A program made the position numbers and the translations under genes. The notes beneath the pieces are model-generated. The model was not told the DNA's origin. It saw only the letters and a program-made list of their open reading frames with translations, and searched no databases. From Dysidea avara (taxonomy: Eukaryota; Porifera; Demospongiae; Dictyoceratida; Dysideidae): DNA of 64,000 bases. Location: assembly GCF_963678975.1 (NCBI RefSeq), contig NC_089274.1, forward strand, positions 24,589,053 to 24,653,052, written 5' to 3'. Of this stretch, positions 1 through 11,810 are shown piece after piece. Each line of letters begins with the position of its first letter. The stretch's first letter is position 1.

Positions 1-1180
1 TGGCAAACATTTGGAATATACCCATTAACCCCCACTACATTAGTGTTATACTGAAATAAAAACATTGTGAATTAGCTCTACAGGTTAGTTTGTGAATTTA
101 GGTTTCACAATGTTTCATCTCCATATATAATTATATTATAACGGAGGTGCTAATGCATCCCTACTATCTTAGAAACCAATTCTCAATATTCTAGTAGTCC
201 ATAGTTAGGGTCTGGGTTCAGCTTTAGCTAGTAGTGTTTGGATTAGATCACTATATATTTAGCAGCTGGCATAGTGGTTAGGATAATGAAAAGTGATGAA
301 ATTGGGCTCAGAAACCTCTACATTGTTTTTCTTTTTTTAAAAGTAAAGTCACAAAAGGCATACCCTGAAATTTACAGCACTTCTGCTAACGTCCATTTTT
401 CCTCAAATGAATTTTATATGCACATTTGTTGGTTGTGTCATGCCATAGATCCTGTTGCCTAACCAGTTATCTCATATGATCATATCATGTCAAATCGAGA
501 TACGTACCCTAACCAGCTATGGTATCATGATACACACACTTGACAGTTGAGTTGAGGTCACCAAAATGGTAACCCACAGATATAGCATTGAACACTCACT
601 AGTTGAGTCACTATGAAACGTTTTCTTTATCTCAGTTTGGGTAAAGGTAAGTTTATACTAATTTCACAATGCTTCATGCCTGTGGGTACCCTTGCACGTA
701 TATGTTGATAACCACAATTGGTTCCACAGATAGTAGCGCACCCTCTACTAAGGAATCATTTCTCACAATTGGTAGTCCAAAGTCAGGGTTAGGGTTTGGG
801 TTCAGAATATAGGCTAAATCACTATTTCCATATTATCTTGCATTAAAGTACATCTACTCCATGTACACTGAGTTTTGGAATGATTTGGACACTTTTATAA
901 TTATACCTGTGCGTTATAATCACATATGATTTCTGCACAGTACACAATACAATAATAATAGTCTAAAATTCAGTGTTCTGATAGCTGGTAGCGGTGGTAC
1001 AGTGGTTAGGGCTCTGATGCATTACGAAAAGTCCTGGGATGGAGCTCAGAAATCTCACATTTTATTTTCATTTTTATTACCAAGTTTTAAGCTAAAGTCA
1101 CAAAAGGCATCAAATGTTGTGAAATTAGTGCTACTTGGTAGGTAAAGGATACCCTAGGCTGCGAACGATACACCACACAT
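1..1180. repeat. Degenerate ~700-bp direct duplication with two tRNA-like SINE remnants
   Basis: No gene was found here. Two blocks are recognisably related. Around 150-360 and 735-1110 both carry a 'tagtccatagttagggt' / 'tagtccaaagtcagggtt' segment, then a tRNA-like head with an A-box-like TGGCATAGTGGTTAGG (about 267) or TGGTACAGTGGTTAGG (about 993). A T-rich stretch and a shared 'aaagtcacaaaaggcat' tail follow. The heads look like decayed tRNA-derived SINEs; the box B region (near 1040) is degraded. This is read by eye, without alignment. Confidence 0.45.
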
Positions 1181-1204
1181 TTAAGAAATCTACTGAGTTG
1201 ACTA

Positions 1205-2350
1205 CAGGGGCATAGCCAGGATTTTTAGAAGGGGAATTCCAACAGCAGTATTGAGTTACCAGAAGCTAGGGGTACAGCCCCCAGCTGCTGAGAGACTTTC
1301 ATGAATCAAAACTCAGCCAAATTGCTATATTTTATGCAAGAAGTACATTAACTATAGTGCATATAAGTACCCCTGGTAGTACTAGATAAAGCTACCTAGA
1401 GGAAACAGACAGGACACATATAGTAATCTGCAAGTGATAGTTATCTCACTGGTATAGGAGCCATGAATCCACTGATACAAATGATACAATCAAAACAGTA
1501 CAACTGCAAATATGCGTAGCATGGGTTCATTTTGCATAACACAAGTTATAAATTACTAGACTTTAAACACTGCACACCAAAGCTATATAGCAGTTTAAGG
1601 TCATGCATTTAATGTTAGAATGCCTGAAAAACTTCACTAATGAAGTCCTTAACATATGGATATTTACATGCATGTTCTATTAGAGTATACGTGACTGTTT
1701 TATTAGAGCATATCGATCTTTTTAACAAGTTTTGAAGAGGGCTCATGTTCCCTCTGTAAATCCTTCCCTGTGAGAGATGAATGCAAGCCGAGTTAATCAA
1801 TTGTTGTGCTGTGCCCTCGGCTGTACGTGCCATAGGTAGTATAGTATGACTATACTATCTATCATAGGCGGCGGAAAGGGGGGCTAGGGGGCTTAGCCCC
1901 CCCTCAGAATGATATCACACCGAAATTGTCTTTCTTGGAGTGGGGCTGAAAACTTTGATAAAGATCGCCGTCGAGATACTCTAATAAAGCAGTCACTCTA
2001 ATAAAGTGGTCAGCCAGTGTGTAGTGAGCTATGTAAGGATTTTTACGTATAGTTTATCAGCTAGAAATGGTAGCTGGTGAGGTGGAAAGCTCTTGTCAGT
2101 TGGTTGTGACCTTTTTTTTTGGGTCTCACCTTACCAAACTATAGAAATAAGTCTGGGTCACCCCAGCCCCCCTCATATCAACTACTTCCTCCGCCGCTGC
2201 TATCTATGGCTGTGCCATACACTATATTACTCACTCATTTTGTTCTACCACACTAAATGGTGTGTTAGGGTATTATAATTACTGTAAACTCAGAAGTCTA
2301 AATTTTACCGTGGCAGGGGGGTTCTTGAACCCCCCTCCCTACGCCCCTGG
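1205..2350. mobile_element. Inverted-repeat element (hAT-like MITE) with a second one nested inside
   Basis: The left end CAGGGGCATAGCCAGG is matched in inverted orientation by ...CCCTACGCCCCTGG at 2350. A second element, about 1868-2198, has ends GGCGGCGGAAAGGGGGG and CCTCCGCCGC and lies inside it. Both carry the 'tattagagyatmtcgatc' internal motif seen in sister elements (1681-1720 and 1965-2005). The CAG...CTG ends and G/C-rich termini resemble non-autonomous hAT-type elements. No transposase is visible and no clean target duplication was found. Confidence 0.5.
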
Positions 2351-2654
2351 ACTATCGTCGAAATCTCAGGCAAGACACATGTCATACCAGTACACTGCTT
2401 TCTGCAGTAATGTTCAAGGTCGGATGTCACAGTAGACGTGACTTTGCATCACCCATCGTCACTACTGTTTTACGCCGAGTTGGAAGAGGTATAATAAAAT
2501 TTGTTACGCGTTTATTTCTAGGCGCAGGCACAGTAACTAGATTATTAAATCACCTGCATGCTATTTTCCCATCATCATATGATGCACAGGCATCTCATAA
2601 TTATTTACAATTGACAACTAAGGAAGAACAAGAAAATGTCTACCATCTTCACTG

Positions 2655-3605
2655 TTCAATTCAATTCAATTATTAGCTTTATAGTGCAATGTTACAGGTG
2701 TACATGGTTGTACAACAATAGAAGTGAGTTTGTATACAATTGCACTAAAGGTAATCTGGTAAGTACCAGATCCCATAATTTAAATTAAGTACTTATCATT
2801 ACTTATATAATTACAATTAGCTGCTAAATGAATCAAAGTTAGGTGGCTTGGGATGTTTGGAGCAGATGCTACAAGGACATGTAAAATGGAAACTATGCTG
2901 GTTGTCTGGATCGAAGTTTCTTGTAAAATGCTGCCATAGGATTTTAGTTAGTTGAAATTTAATGGTAACAAAGGGTTGAGTTAGGTCAATTACTGGTAAG
3001 CTGTTGAAGGTTCGAGGAAGTCTGTTGAAGTAGAAGTTTTTTGTTGATTAGATGATGTATAAATATGTTCAAGTTTGTTACTGGAAGAAGACCTAGTAGA
3101 ATGATGACAGAATTTGATGAAGGTCTGGATGTTGAAATGATCAGATGGATTTTGAATTGATTTTATGAAAAACAGAATGTCACACTGGTCATAAATATAC
3201 ATTAATGGTAGTAGGTTGAGCTTGATAAGGCGAGTTTTATAATCAGAAACATAATCGTTGAGGATGTATTTGGTAGCTCGGCGCTGTATTCTTTCAAGAG
3301 CAGAGATATCTTGGATAAGGTAGGGATGCCACAATGGGGAACAATACAGAAGCTGAGACCTTACTAGTGCTATGTACAGAGTTCTTTTAGTTGTAGTGTT
3401 AATAGAATGGCTGAATGTACGTCTAAGCAATCCTAGGGTTCGATAAGCTTTGGATGAAATGTGGTGATAGTGGTTTCTCCAGGACAGGTCAGTAGATAGA
3501 ATGATACCAAGGTCACGATGGGTGTTACTAGATATTATTGAGGAATCGTCAATGTTGTAAGAAGTTGGGAACTTTGTATTAAAGGAGAGGTGAATAGCTA
3601 GCTAT
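2655..3605 (-). mobile_element. 5'-truncated CR1/Jockey-like LINE: C-terminal part of reverse transcriptase plus 3' tail
   Basis: On the minus strand an open frame runs from about 3604 to the stop at 2990. It contains HRDLGIILSTDLSW, KAYRTLGLLRRTF, LVRSQLLYCSPLWHPYL and LERIQRRATKYIL. These are typical of the thumb/C-terminal region of non-LTR retrotransposon ORF2. The endonuclease and catalytic RT core are missing, so the copy is dead on arrival, as expected for a 5'-truncated LINE. Downstream on the same strand a 3' UTR ends in a short ATTGA-type repeat (plus strand 'caattcaattcaatta', about 2655-2672). Confidence 0.8.
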
Positions 3606-4021
3606 CTGAACTGATGAACAGCTGTACCAGAAGAGCTCATGCCCAAATATTGACATTCCGTATGTTTCATTGTCAATGAGAAAACAAGTCATGCTGTTTA
3701 AGCAGGAAATTCTGTATTTTACACCTCAACTAAACACTTTTTGACCACAAGTGCTCCATACAGTGCATGCTTTCCTGTGCTATCAGAGCACCACACATTA
3801 TTAATGACATTGAACACACACATGCAGTTTCAGCTACATGCAGTTTATGCTTGTGTCAGTTTCCTGGCTTCCAAGAATGGTCATGTAGCTAGGGTTTCCG
3901 ACAAGCAACTCCAGCCTGGCTAAATTGTTAAAAAGTTTATGGTCATGGTCTGCCAGTGGGACAACCTATAGGGTGTATTTTAAGTAATAACTCCAATGCA
4001 TAAACTGTTGAAGGGCATCAC

Positions 4022-4829
4022 TTAAGGTGGCGATAAAGCAATGACGCGCACAAGAAGCCATAGCAAATACATATGACGTAACATATCATATACTACGTAA
4101 TTTGTGGTAAATCAGGCGGGGGCTAATTCGGCGCAGAACCATAATAAACTTACCAAGCGTAAAAACAGCCACGAATAACAGGTGAGTTGTTAGCAAAAAC
4201 AACAAGCAGCTGCTGTTACACATTTCAGGTGGAATGTAACTCACCTTTACAACAAATTGACAACCTTGACAACGTGAAAACAAGCGCTACTAATAATTAT
4301 TATTTGTTTCGACTCACCTTACAGCCTGTTACAAACATTATCTTTTCTCTGTAGACACGGGTTGAACAGCCACGAAACCTCGTATGAATGGTAAGCAATA
4401 GTGTCTGAATAATTCTACGTATCGGTATATCATATGTCCATTCTATGGCTTCTTCGCTTGGTGCGAACGGTGAAACAAGGCTATCATCTGCTTTTAAACG
4501 CCATATATTTCGACTTGTAAATCGCTTCCACTTATTGATACGTAGGATGATTCTTGTAATAGTATGCTTTCATCATGTGAAGTATTGGAGCTAAAACTTG
4601 AGGTTATTGAGAGATAACGCGTCTTCTGTGGTCCACTAAGTACCACCGATTTCTTGGTTTGAGAGCAGTTCTACGCTTTATACTCTCTACGAATGATAGA
4701 TTCCTGTATGCATAGTTTATGTGTATGCAAAATTAAGTACTAGCTTTCAATATGTCTTAAATTGAGACCATGTTGAGACACAGCAGATTGTTGTCAAGAA
4801 TGCGCGTTATTACTTTAGCGCCACCTTAA
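4022..4829. mobile_element. TTAA-flanked inverted-repeat element (piggyBac-like MITE)
   Basis: TTAA at 4022-4025 is followed by GGTGGCGATAAAGCAATGAC. The right end mirrors this: GTTATTACTTTAGCGCCACC, then TTAA at 4826-4829. The inverted repeat is about 28 bp with three or four mismatches. A TTAA target duplication is characteristic of piggyBac-type transposition; the terminal bases differ from the classical CCY start, so the superfamily is inferred. The roughly 800-bp interior has no transposase. Confidence 0.65.
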
Positions 4830-6175
4830 GCGTATTTACAAACCCTGTAATAATATAGTGGCAAGTCTAGAGCCGCATGTGACACTGGACATAACCAGTG
4901 ACATATAATTTATAGCAACTCCACTGCTATATATTAACATTTTCATAGTCCATAAAATAAAGGTTGTTTTAAGGTAAAAATTAGGGAGTTGGATACCTGG
5001 CAGCAGTGCATGGTTAGAAATGTATTTTTAGCGATTGCACATTTACCTCCTATAAACATGTTTGTTTTTACTGTATGAGATCACAGAAAAAAAATTGATA
5101 CATTTTATGTATACGAAATTTTATAGTTAGCCAATAAGACTTGCCCTTTGCACATTTGTTTCTGGCTTATACAACCGCATGGACTCACCTGTTGACTTGT
5201 AATCAACTTTGGACACAAAATTAAGGTCATCAAATTTTGCTCTACCCTTTGATGCCTCCACACGTCTACATTTTGCATGATGTGACTTGACAAACTACCT
5301 CTGAAAACATGAAACAGTACATGACATCAAACAAAATCCTTGCTGCTAGCTACATTATCTGATTTTGCTGCACTCCAAGATCCATAATGAACAATATACT
5401 CTGATTGGAAGAAATGCCATGTTTCCAGGAATTGCTGACAGATTGCAGAATGAAAATTCTGCTTTGGCACCACCTGAAATTAAAATCAATGCTCCAACAG
5501 AAATGTTTGGATTTTGGTGGATCCAGCAGCCTCAAATTCAACATTCTTCACAAATTGGTATCAGTAGCTCAGACAGCATGCAAGAATGATATGTGGTCAA
5601 GCTGCTAATGCCTGCTATTGTACACTAGGAGACATACTATTCATCATGTCACACCATACACGCTATTGTGACGATGTACATATATACAAGCTAAACACCA
5701 TACAACATGCAGAACTTATCACAGAAGAGGAAGTTGACTAATTCACCTTTTACAATCTCAAATAATGCTAACTGATTATTCTGATATGCATACTGTGACT
5801 GTATTACTGTCAGTTATCATAACATTATCATTTGAGAACTATATCAATTGTGGGATGGAATGCCAAAAACTAAAACTATTTAAAAAAGAATGTAACTATA
5901 GCTACAGCTGTTTAAACATACATGAGGTCTTGGCAAAAGAAACCACCACACAAAATAGTATAGCATTGATACTGCTAGCTTAAAGGAACTGCATGCATGT
6001 GGTTTCCACTATGTGACATTAATTTAGTATGATGTATACAACTGCAACAGAAATTGTTTTCACTTATGTCATGAAGGAAAGATGTTCAACTTACATATCA
6101 ACATTATTAATTTTATCATTATACTGTACACAAATAGATATACACAACTCTTTCTTTCTCTTTATATACATAGTG

Positions 6176-9015
6176 CTACAAATTCATGTCTCTGTTGTCT
6201 GGTGTAGGTCTCTGGTCTTGGCAGATAGTATCAGTGAATGGTATACAAGTGAGATACTGACATGCATAACAGTTTGGCTGAACCACATAGAACAGAATGA
6301 AGAATAACGTGTACAGGGCAACAAAAATTGGAATACAAATTGCTACCAAAAAAATCTTGATCTTCCTAAACTTGTCCTTTTGACCTTTTATGACGTGGTA
6401 GTCTTCTCCTTCATAGAGAGGATAGTATGGCACAAAGATGGCACTCAAAAGGAAGCCAGCTACAAGACCACCAAGGTGAGCAAAGTTATCCACATAGGGG
6501 AACAGTCCTAGTATGAGGACAACAAGGATGATGGCTGTGAGCTTGGCAATTTCATAAAGAGGATGGTTAAATCGTTTCCACTCTAAAATGATATAAACTA
6601 TCAGTGTTGCCATGGTTCCCATGATGCTACCAGCAGGACCAACCTGTAGAAACAAAAAACAAGTAAGCACATATATATATACACACTTCACTGTATGTTA
6701 TATTTGAGTATTACAATCATATGCATGCTCTGAATAAGCATACAATAGAACATCTCTATTTGATACCTAGGACCATGCTAAAGTTCCCTATAGAGAACTG
6801 TGTTGATTATGTACTTATGCAATTGAGAAGCAAGTGTCCTGAGTATCAAGGTGTCAAATTTTGAGTAGCTGGTGATAAAATCTGTCAAGTCAATACTGTA
6901 ACTCTGTCCTACTATCAAATAGTACAGTGGTACTGTTTAAGTAGGAATAACTGCGAAAATGATGCACATCGCCTAAAATGTTGCCTTTAAAAATCATCTT
7001 AGAGACATCTTACATTACAAAAATTACGGAGTATTATTAGTCCACCAAATACAGCATTAAAAACAAGAAAACACTTACAGGTGACTGGACATAGAATTTT
7101 AAACAAATCGTCCAAACTCAAATTTTTGCTTGCCACAACACATTTGCAAGGCTGGAGGCCAAACAAAGCAGCATACGGCCACCATTTTATGCCACAATAA
7201 CAAAATCACCAGTGGCATGTGCATTTTGGGGTTCCAACCCTCTGCACGTTGTCTTTCAATCAACCTGGTTGCCCATCTTGAAATCGTATTGAGGCATTAA
7301 TTTCCATATCAGCACTTTCCTTGAGCAACACATTTAGACGCCATAAAATTATTATTTAAAGTGCTTAAGCTACTATAAAAGGTACTGAACAGCTGTAACT
7401 TTTTATGTCCATTAACAATCTAACACTTGGAAAATGTCTACCTCTGAAGTTGTGCAAAAGTATATTTGCAACTATACAGTTACGACAGAACACGAACTAC
7501 TCCATAGAACATTCAAATACTCTAATAGAACAGTCTCCTCGGAATGGCACACTTACCACTGGTAAATAAGGAATGAATGTTCCACTAAAGATGTTACCAG
7601 CAAATCCACTACCAAGGTAGATCAGACCAATCCTGAACCATCCGATGTGCTTCTCAACATCTCTCATTATGAGGGCATGGAACACGATAGTGAAGAGGAG
7701 TTGGATCCAACTAGAAATAAAATATTACACACCTTATCAGGCTACACCATAACCATCATGACAAAGGTCATGTCACCATATCTATATATCCAATAGAATG
7801 GGAATGGATCGGAATTTTACTATTACTGGCTCGACCCAGTCATGTGATTTGTAGAATCATTACCAGGTCTGGTTGATGTTAATGACCACTACAGGGTTAC
7901 TATCATACAGTACGATAGTACTGCTGTATAGCAGAGACCACAAAGGAGTAGGCGTGGCCCACAAAATAACATTATCCAAAAACCAGCCTCAATATTCTCT
8001 GAGGACGATGAGGCAGTATTGGTTAGGTAAAACTAAGCCCAAACAAGCTTTCAGATTGACCCGAAATACTTTCAACAAGTTGCTATGGAATTTAAAAAAA
8101 AAATTATTTAATGAAACGTTTTACTGACTGAGTAACTGACTGATGCCTTCAGACAAGCGTAACTCGATAACAGCTATGGCTATGGGCTTGATTTTTTCAC
8201 TGTTTGGCGTCACTTCTGCCCGAGAGGTGCCTTTTGGCATACCGCAGTGCGTACAATGCATTCTTCATGGACTTACCAGTGTCCTCCTTTGTGTCCCATT
8301 CATCTTTGCTGATAGTGAAAAGTGTCGATTTGGCAGTAGCACGTGATGGCTTCCCTTTGTAACGGGAATCGTCAGTGGTATTTTGATTGCAGAGGTGCTT
8401 TTTGAACAGTTCTTGATTTGTACTGCTGCATAACAGGTTGAACATAGCTGACAACGAAGCGTAATGCATACTTCACTTTTCAGACAAAAATTGATATAAA
8501 TGCGGCGCACGGCATCATTTCTTTCTTTTGGTATGCGGGTATTGTAGAGGTGCTTTTTTGAACAGTTCTTGATTCGAAATGCTGTGTAACGGGTTGAACA
8601 TAGCTGACAACGAAGCGTAATGGCTACTTCACTTATCAGATGACAATTGATATAGCTGGAGTGCGCGGTACCATTTCAGATGCGGTATGCGTGGGTTCAC
8701 CAGTCAAAATATACAAAAAGTTAAAAAACAAGTACACGAAAAAATTGGAATTTTCAACTAGAGTAGGGACCATAGCATATCGATAAAAAAGTATTGAAAC
8801 AAGTTGGAGTAGTCCATGATATTAAATCACAGTAAAACAATAAAAAGTGTTATATCCCTACTGTGCATTTCCGTTATGGTATTTCCTATATTGAGCACAG
8901 TAGGGATATAACACTTCTTATTGTTTTGCTGTGATTTTAACATCACGGACTACTCCACCTTGTTTCAGTACTTTTTATTGATGTGCTATGATCCCTACTC
9001 TAGTTGAAAATTCCA

Positions 9016-9052
<37 letters not shown>

Positions 9053-11773
9053 GTGTGTGTACTTATGTATGTATAAGCACTAAAAAGGGATTTATCTATT
9101 TATTTCTTTGTGAATGAAGGTCACCACTGGTTTTGGGCATTCAACAGAGTTCATAGTTTCAAGATTTTGACTTAAGGGTCTTCAGCTTTCTCACAGTAAC
9201 TTTAGGTGTGAAGGAAAGTTAGTGTTTAACAACTGGAATAGAGTTTTATACACAGCACTTAAAAACATACAAAGCTCTAAATAGAAGCTCTAAACATGCA
9301 AACAGTTTCGCTGTATCAGAATGAGTGTAGAGGTGCATTATCAACAAACATGTTACGCAGGCATTTCCATTCCATTCTACATCCAACTATTATCTATGTT
9401 ATCTTACTACAAATTATTAACTTTAATTTTCTAACTAAAGCAATGCATATACAGTATTTGTCATAATTTATTCACTCATTACTACCAACACAACGTCACT
9501 TTCTATAAATCTATACATAAAGCAAACAAGACTAATGTAAAGACATAATACTGTAATACAAACAATGGCGTGATTTTTCTTGCTCACCCTGCATGAAGAA
9601 ATAGTGACAACCATATTCGGTAGAACTGGTCTGGTTCTTCTTCGTCAACAAATTCAATCAATCCACATGTATCAGTCAAACAGTTTACCTATGCAAATAC
9701 AAACAGATTTCTCAATGCAAGGGTGGGGCGTACTCTAATAACAAAAATATACCGATGGAAGCACATTCTAAACAATATCAGTATCATACAGTACAACAAT
9801 ACTGTGTATTAGGGATCATGAAGGTTTGGGCTTTTCTGGCCACCCTAAAACCATCCTTGCAATACTTTCATGATGCCTCTGCAGTATTGGTTAGGTATAA
9901 TCAAACCCAATAGTGCCATCAGTGCGACCTGAAACGCTTTCAAAAAGTTGCTTGTTTGACATTGCTTTAGCCCAACAGGTACCTTGGCATGCTACAGTAC
10001 GTATAACACACTTACCTGTGTCCTCCTTTGTGTTCCACTTATCTTTGCTAACAGCGCAAGGTGTATTTGCAGTAGCACAGTGTGATGGCTTCGACGGGAA
10101 TTGTCTGAGTTTCCGTTGCCACTGGATTGATTGCAGAGGGTATATAAAAACATAAGAATTTTAAGGATTATAGAAATAAAAGTAGTGCAACAAGGGAGCT
10201 CACCTACACCTGAGGATATACTGGTGGACATTTAGTCCCTACTTCAACCTATACCCATTAGGTCCACTACAATATCTTCAGAGGTAGGCAACCTCCCTTG
10301 TCTGACTACTTTTTATTTCTTTGATCCCTAATCAAATTTAGTTTCCTTGTACTTGTTTGTTTACTATTTTTGTAACATTATTATGACTGGTGAACCAACA
10401 CATACCACATTTGCAGAAAGAATGGTGCCAGGCTTATTGTTTTCATCTGAATGTCCATCCCAACTATCAATTACTGAAATACCGTGGAGTGGCCATTAAT
10501 TCTACTGAAAGAATTTTTCAAAAAGTTTGTAGCAACCTATTGGTCAGGTCGTACTGAAGGCACTTTGGGTTTGGTCATACCTCACAATAGTGCCATGGTG
10601 CCACATGAAGGCATTGTGAGGGCGGTTTCCGGTAAATGTTTTTTGTGAGAAAGTGCAAACCTTCATGATCCCTAACATACAGCACTACTGTACTTGATAT
10701 AAGCACATCATGACTTTGATGCCCAACCAGATCAAAGATACGAAACACTTTGACTCGTTATATTAAGCGACACGAAACATTTTATTGTGGGTTTTAGTTT
10801 ACACATTAGGCAAGGCTAAGTGTGGTTGGTAAGTTTAGATCATTTGACAGTAACTAAATAATAGTTAGACACCAAGACCAAGGGAACTAAGCAATTTAGT
10901 AACCCTGATGGCCTGGGCTGTAGCGTCCCGAGCGTAGCGAGGGCGCTACTAGGGCCAGAGGGGTTACTAAATCACTTAGTTCCCATTGGTCGCGGTGTCT
11001 AACTTATTTAGACTATGGTTTAAAGTATGTACCTTTATAGCCAGAGCATGAGTGTGGGATGAAAGAGCAATGGAGAACAGCAGAACGGTTTCTTCTTACA
11101 GCGCCCACAAAAACAATTATTCAATCTGTTACCAGATTAATGGCTAGAGCTACAGTAGATACACTGCTTAGTTTACTATTTGTCCAGAATTATTTGCAGA
11201 ATACGGTATTACAGTATTATCAAGTACTCCAGTGTGCCTTTCATGTTATAGTTATTTATCATGTACAAAATTGCTTGAGGGTAGGTCACTAAGTGAACAT
11301 GTGTAGGTGACTAAGTGAGCATGTCAGGTGACTAAGTGATTTAGTAAACCTATAAATGAGCCACACCATAGTCTAAACTACCGTATGGCTCCAAATTTTC
11401 GTAGTATAAAAATTTCGTAAAAAACCATGTTTTCATCAATAAGAAAATTTTCGTAAAAATAAATTCGTAATTTCAAGCCCTTTCGTAATTAAAAAAAAAT
11501 AAATCGTGATGTTGCACGTACGTGCTTTTACGGTAATATGTGGAACACGAGTTACATCGTCGCGAAGTAGAATACTTGTGAAGACAAAACCAGAAGCACG
11601 GATGCTTAATGGATGGATGAGTACTGAGAAAAAAGCATCATACTTGTGTCAGAGGTTATTAAGTGTACCAAAAACGACTGGACAGGTAGTACGCTGAGCA
11701 TTATTTTAAGGTTGAAGAGTAATTATACAACCAAGTACTAAGAATAATACGAAACGCGGTTAAAATTACGTCA

Positions 11774-11810
<37 letters not shown>

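Noticed and set aside
258..1060. Functional tRNA genes
   Set aside because: Box A-like sequences are present, but no cloverleaf with a proper acceptor stem or anticodon loop could be drawn; SINE remnants fit better.
2410..2676. 88-codon plus-strand frame as a host gene
   Set aside because: No family resemblance, no splice context, and it runs into the LINE 3' tail.
8143..8510. Overlapping frames on both strands in hairpin-ended copy A
   Set aside because: Only the minus-strand KSTLF...KEDTGK frame recurs in other copies; the rest are shadows.
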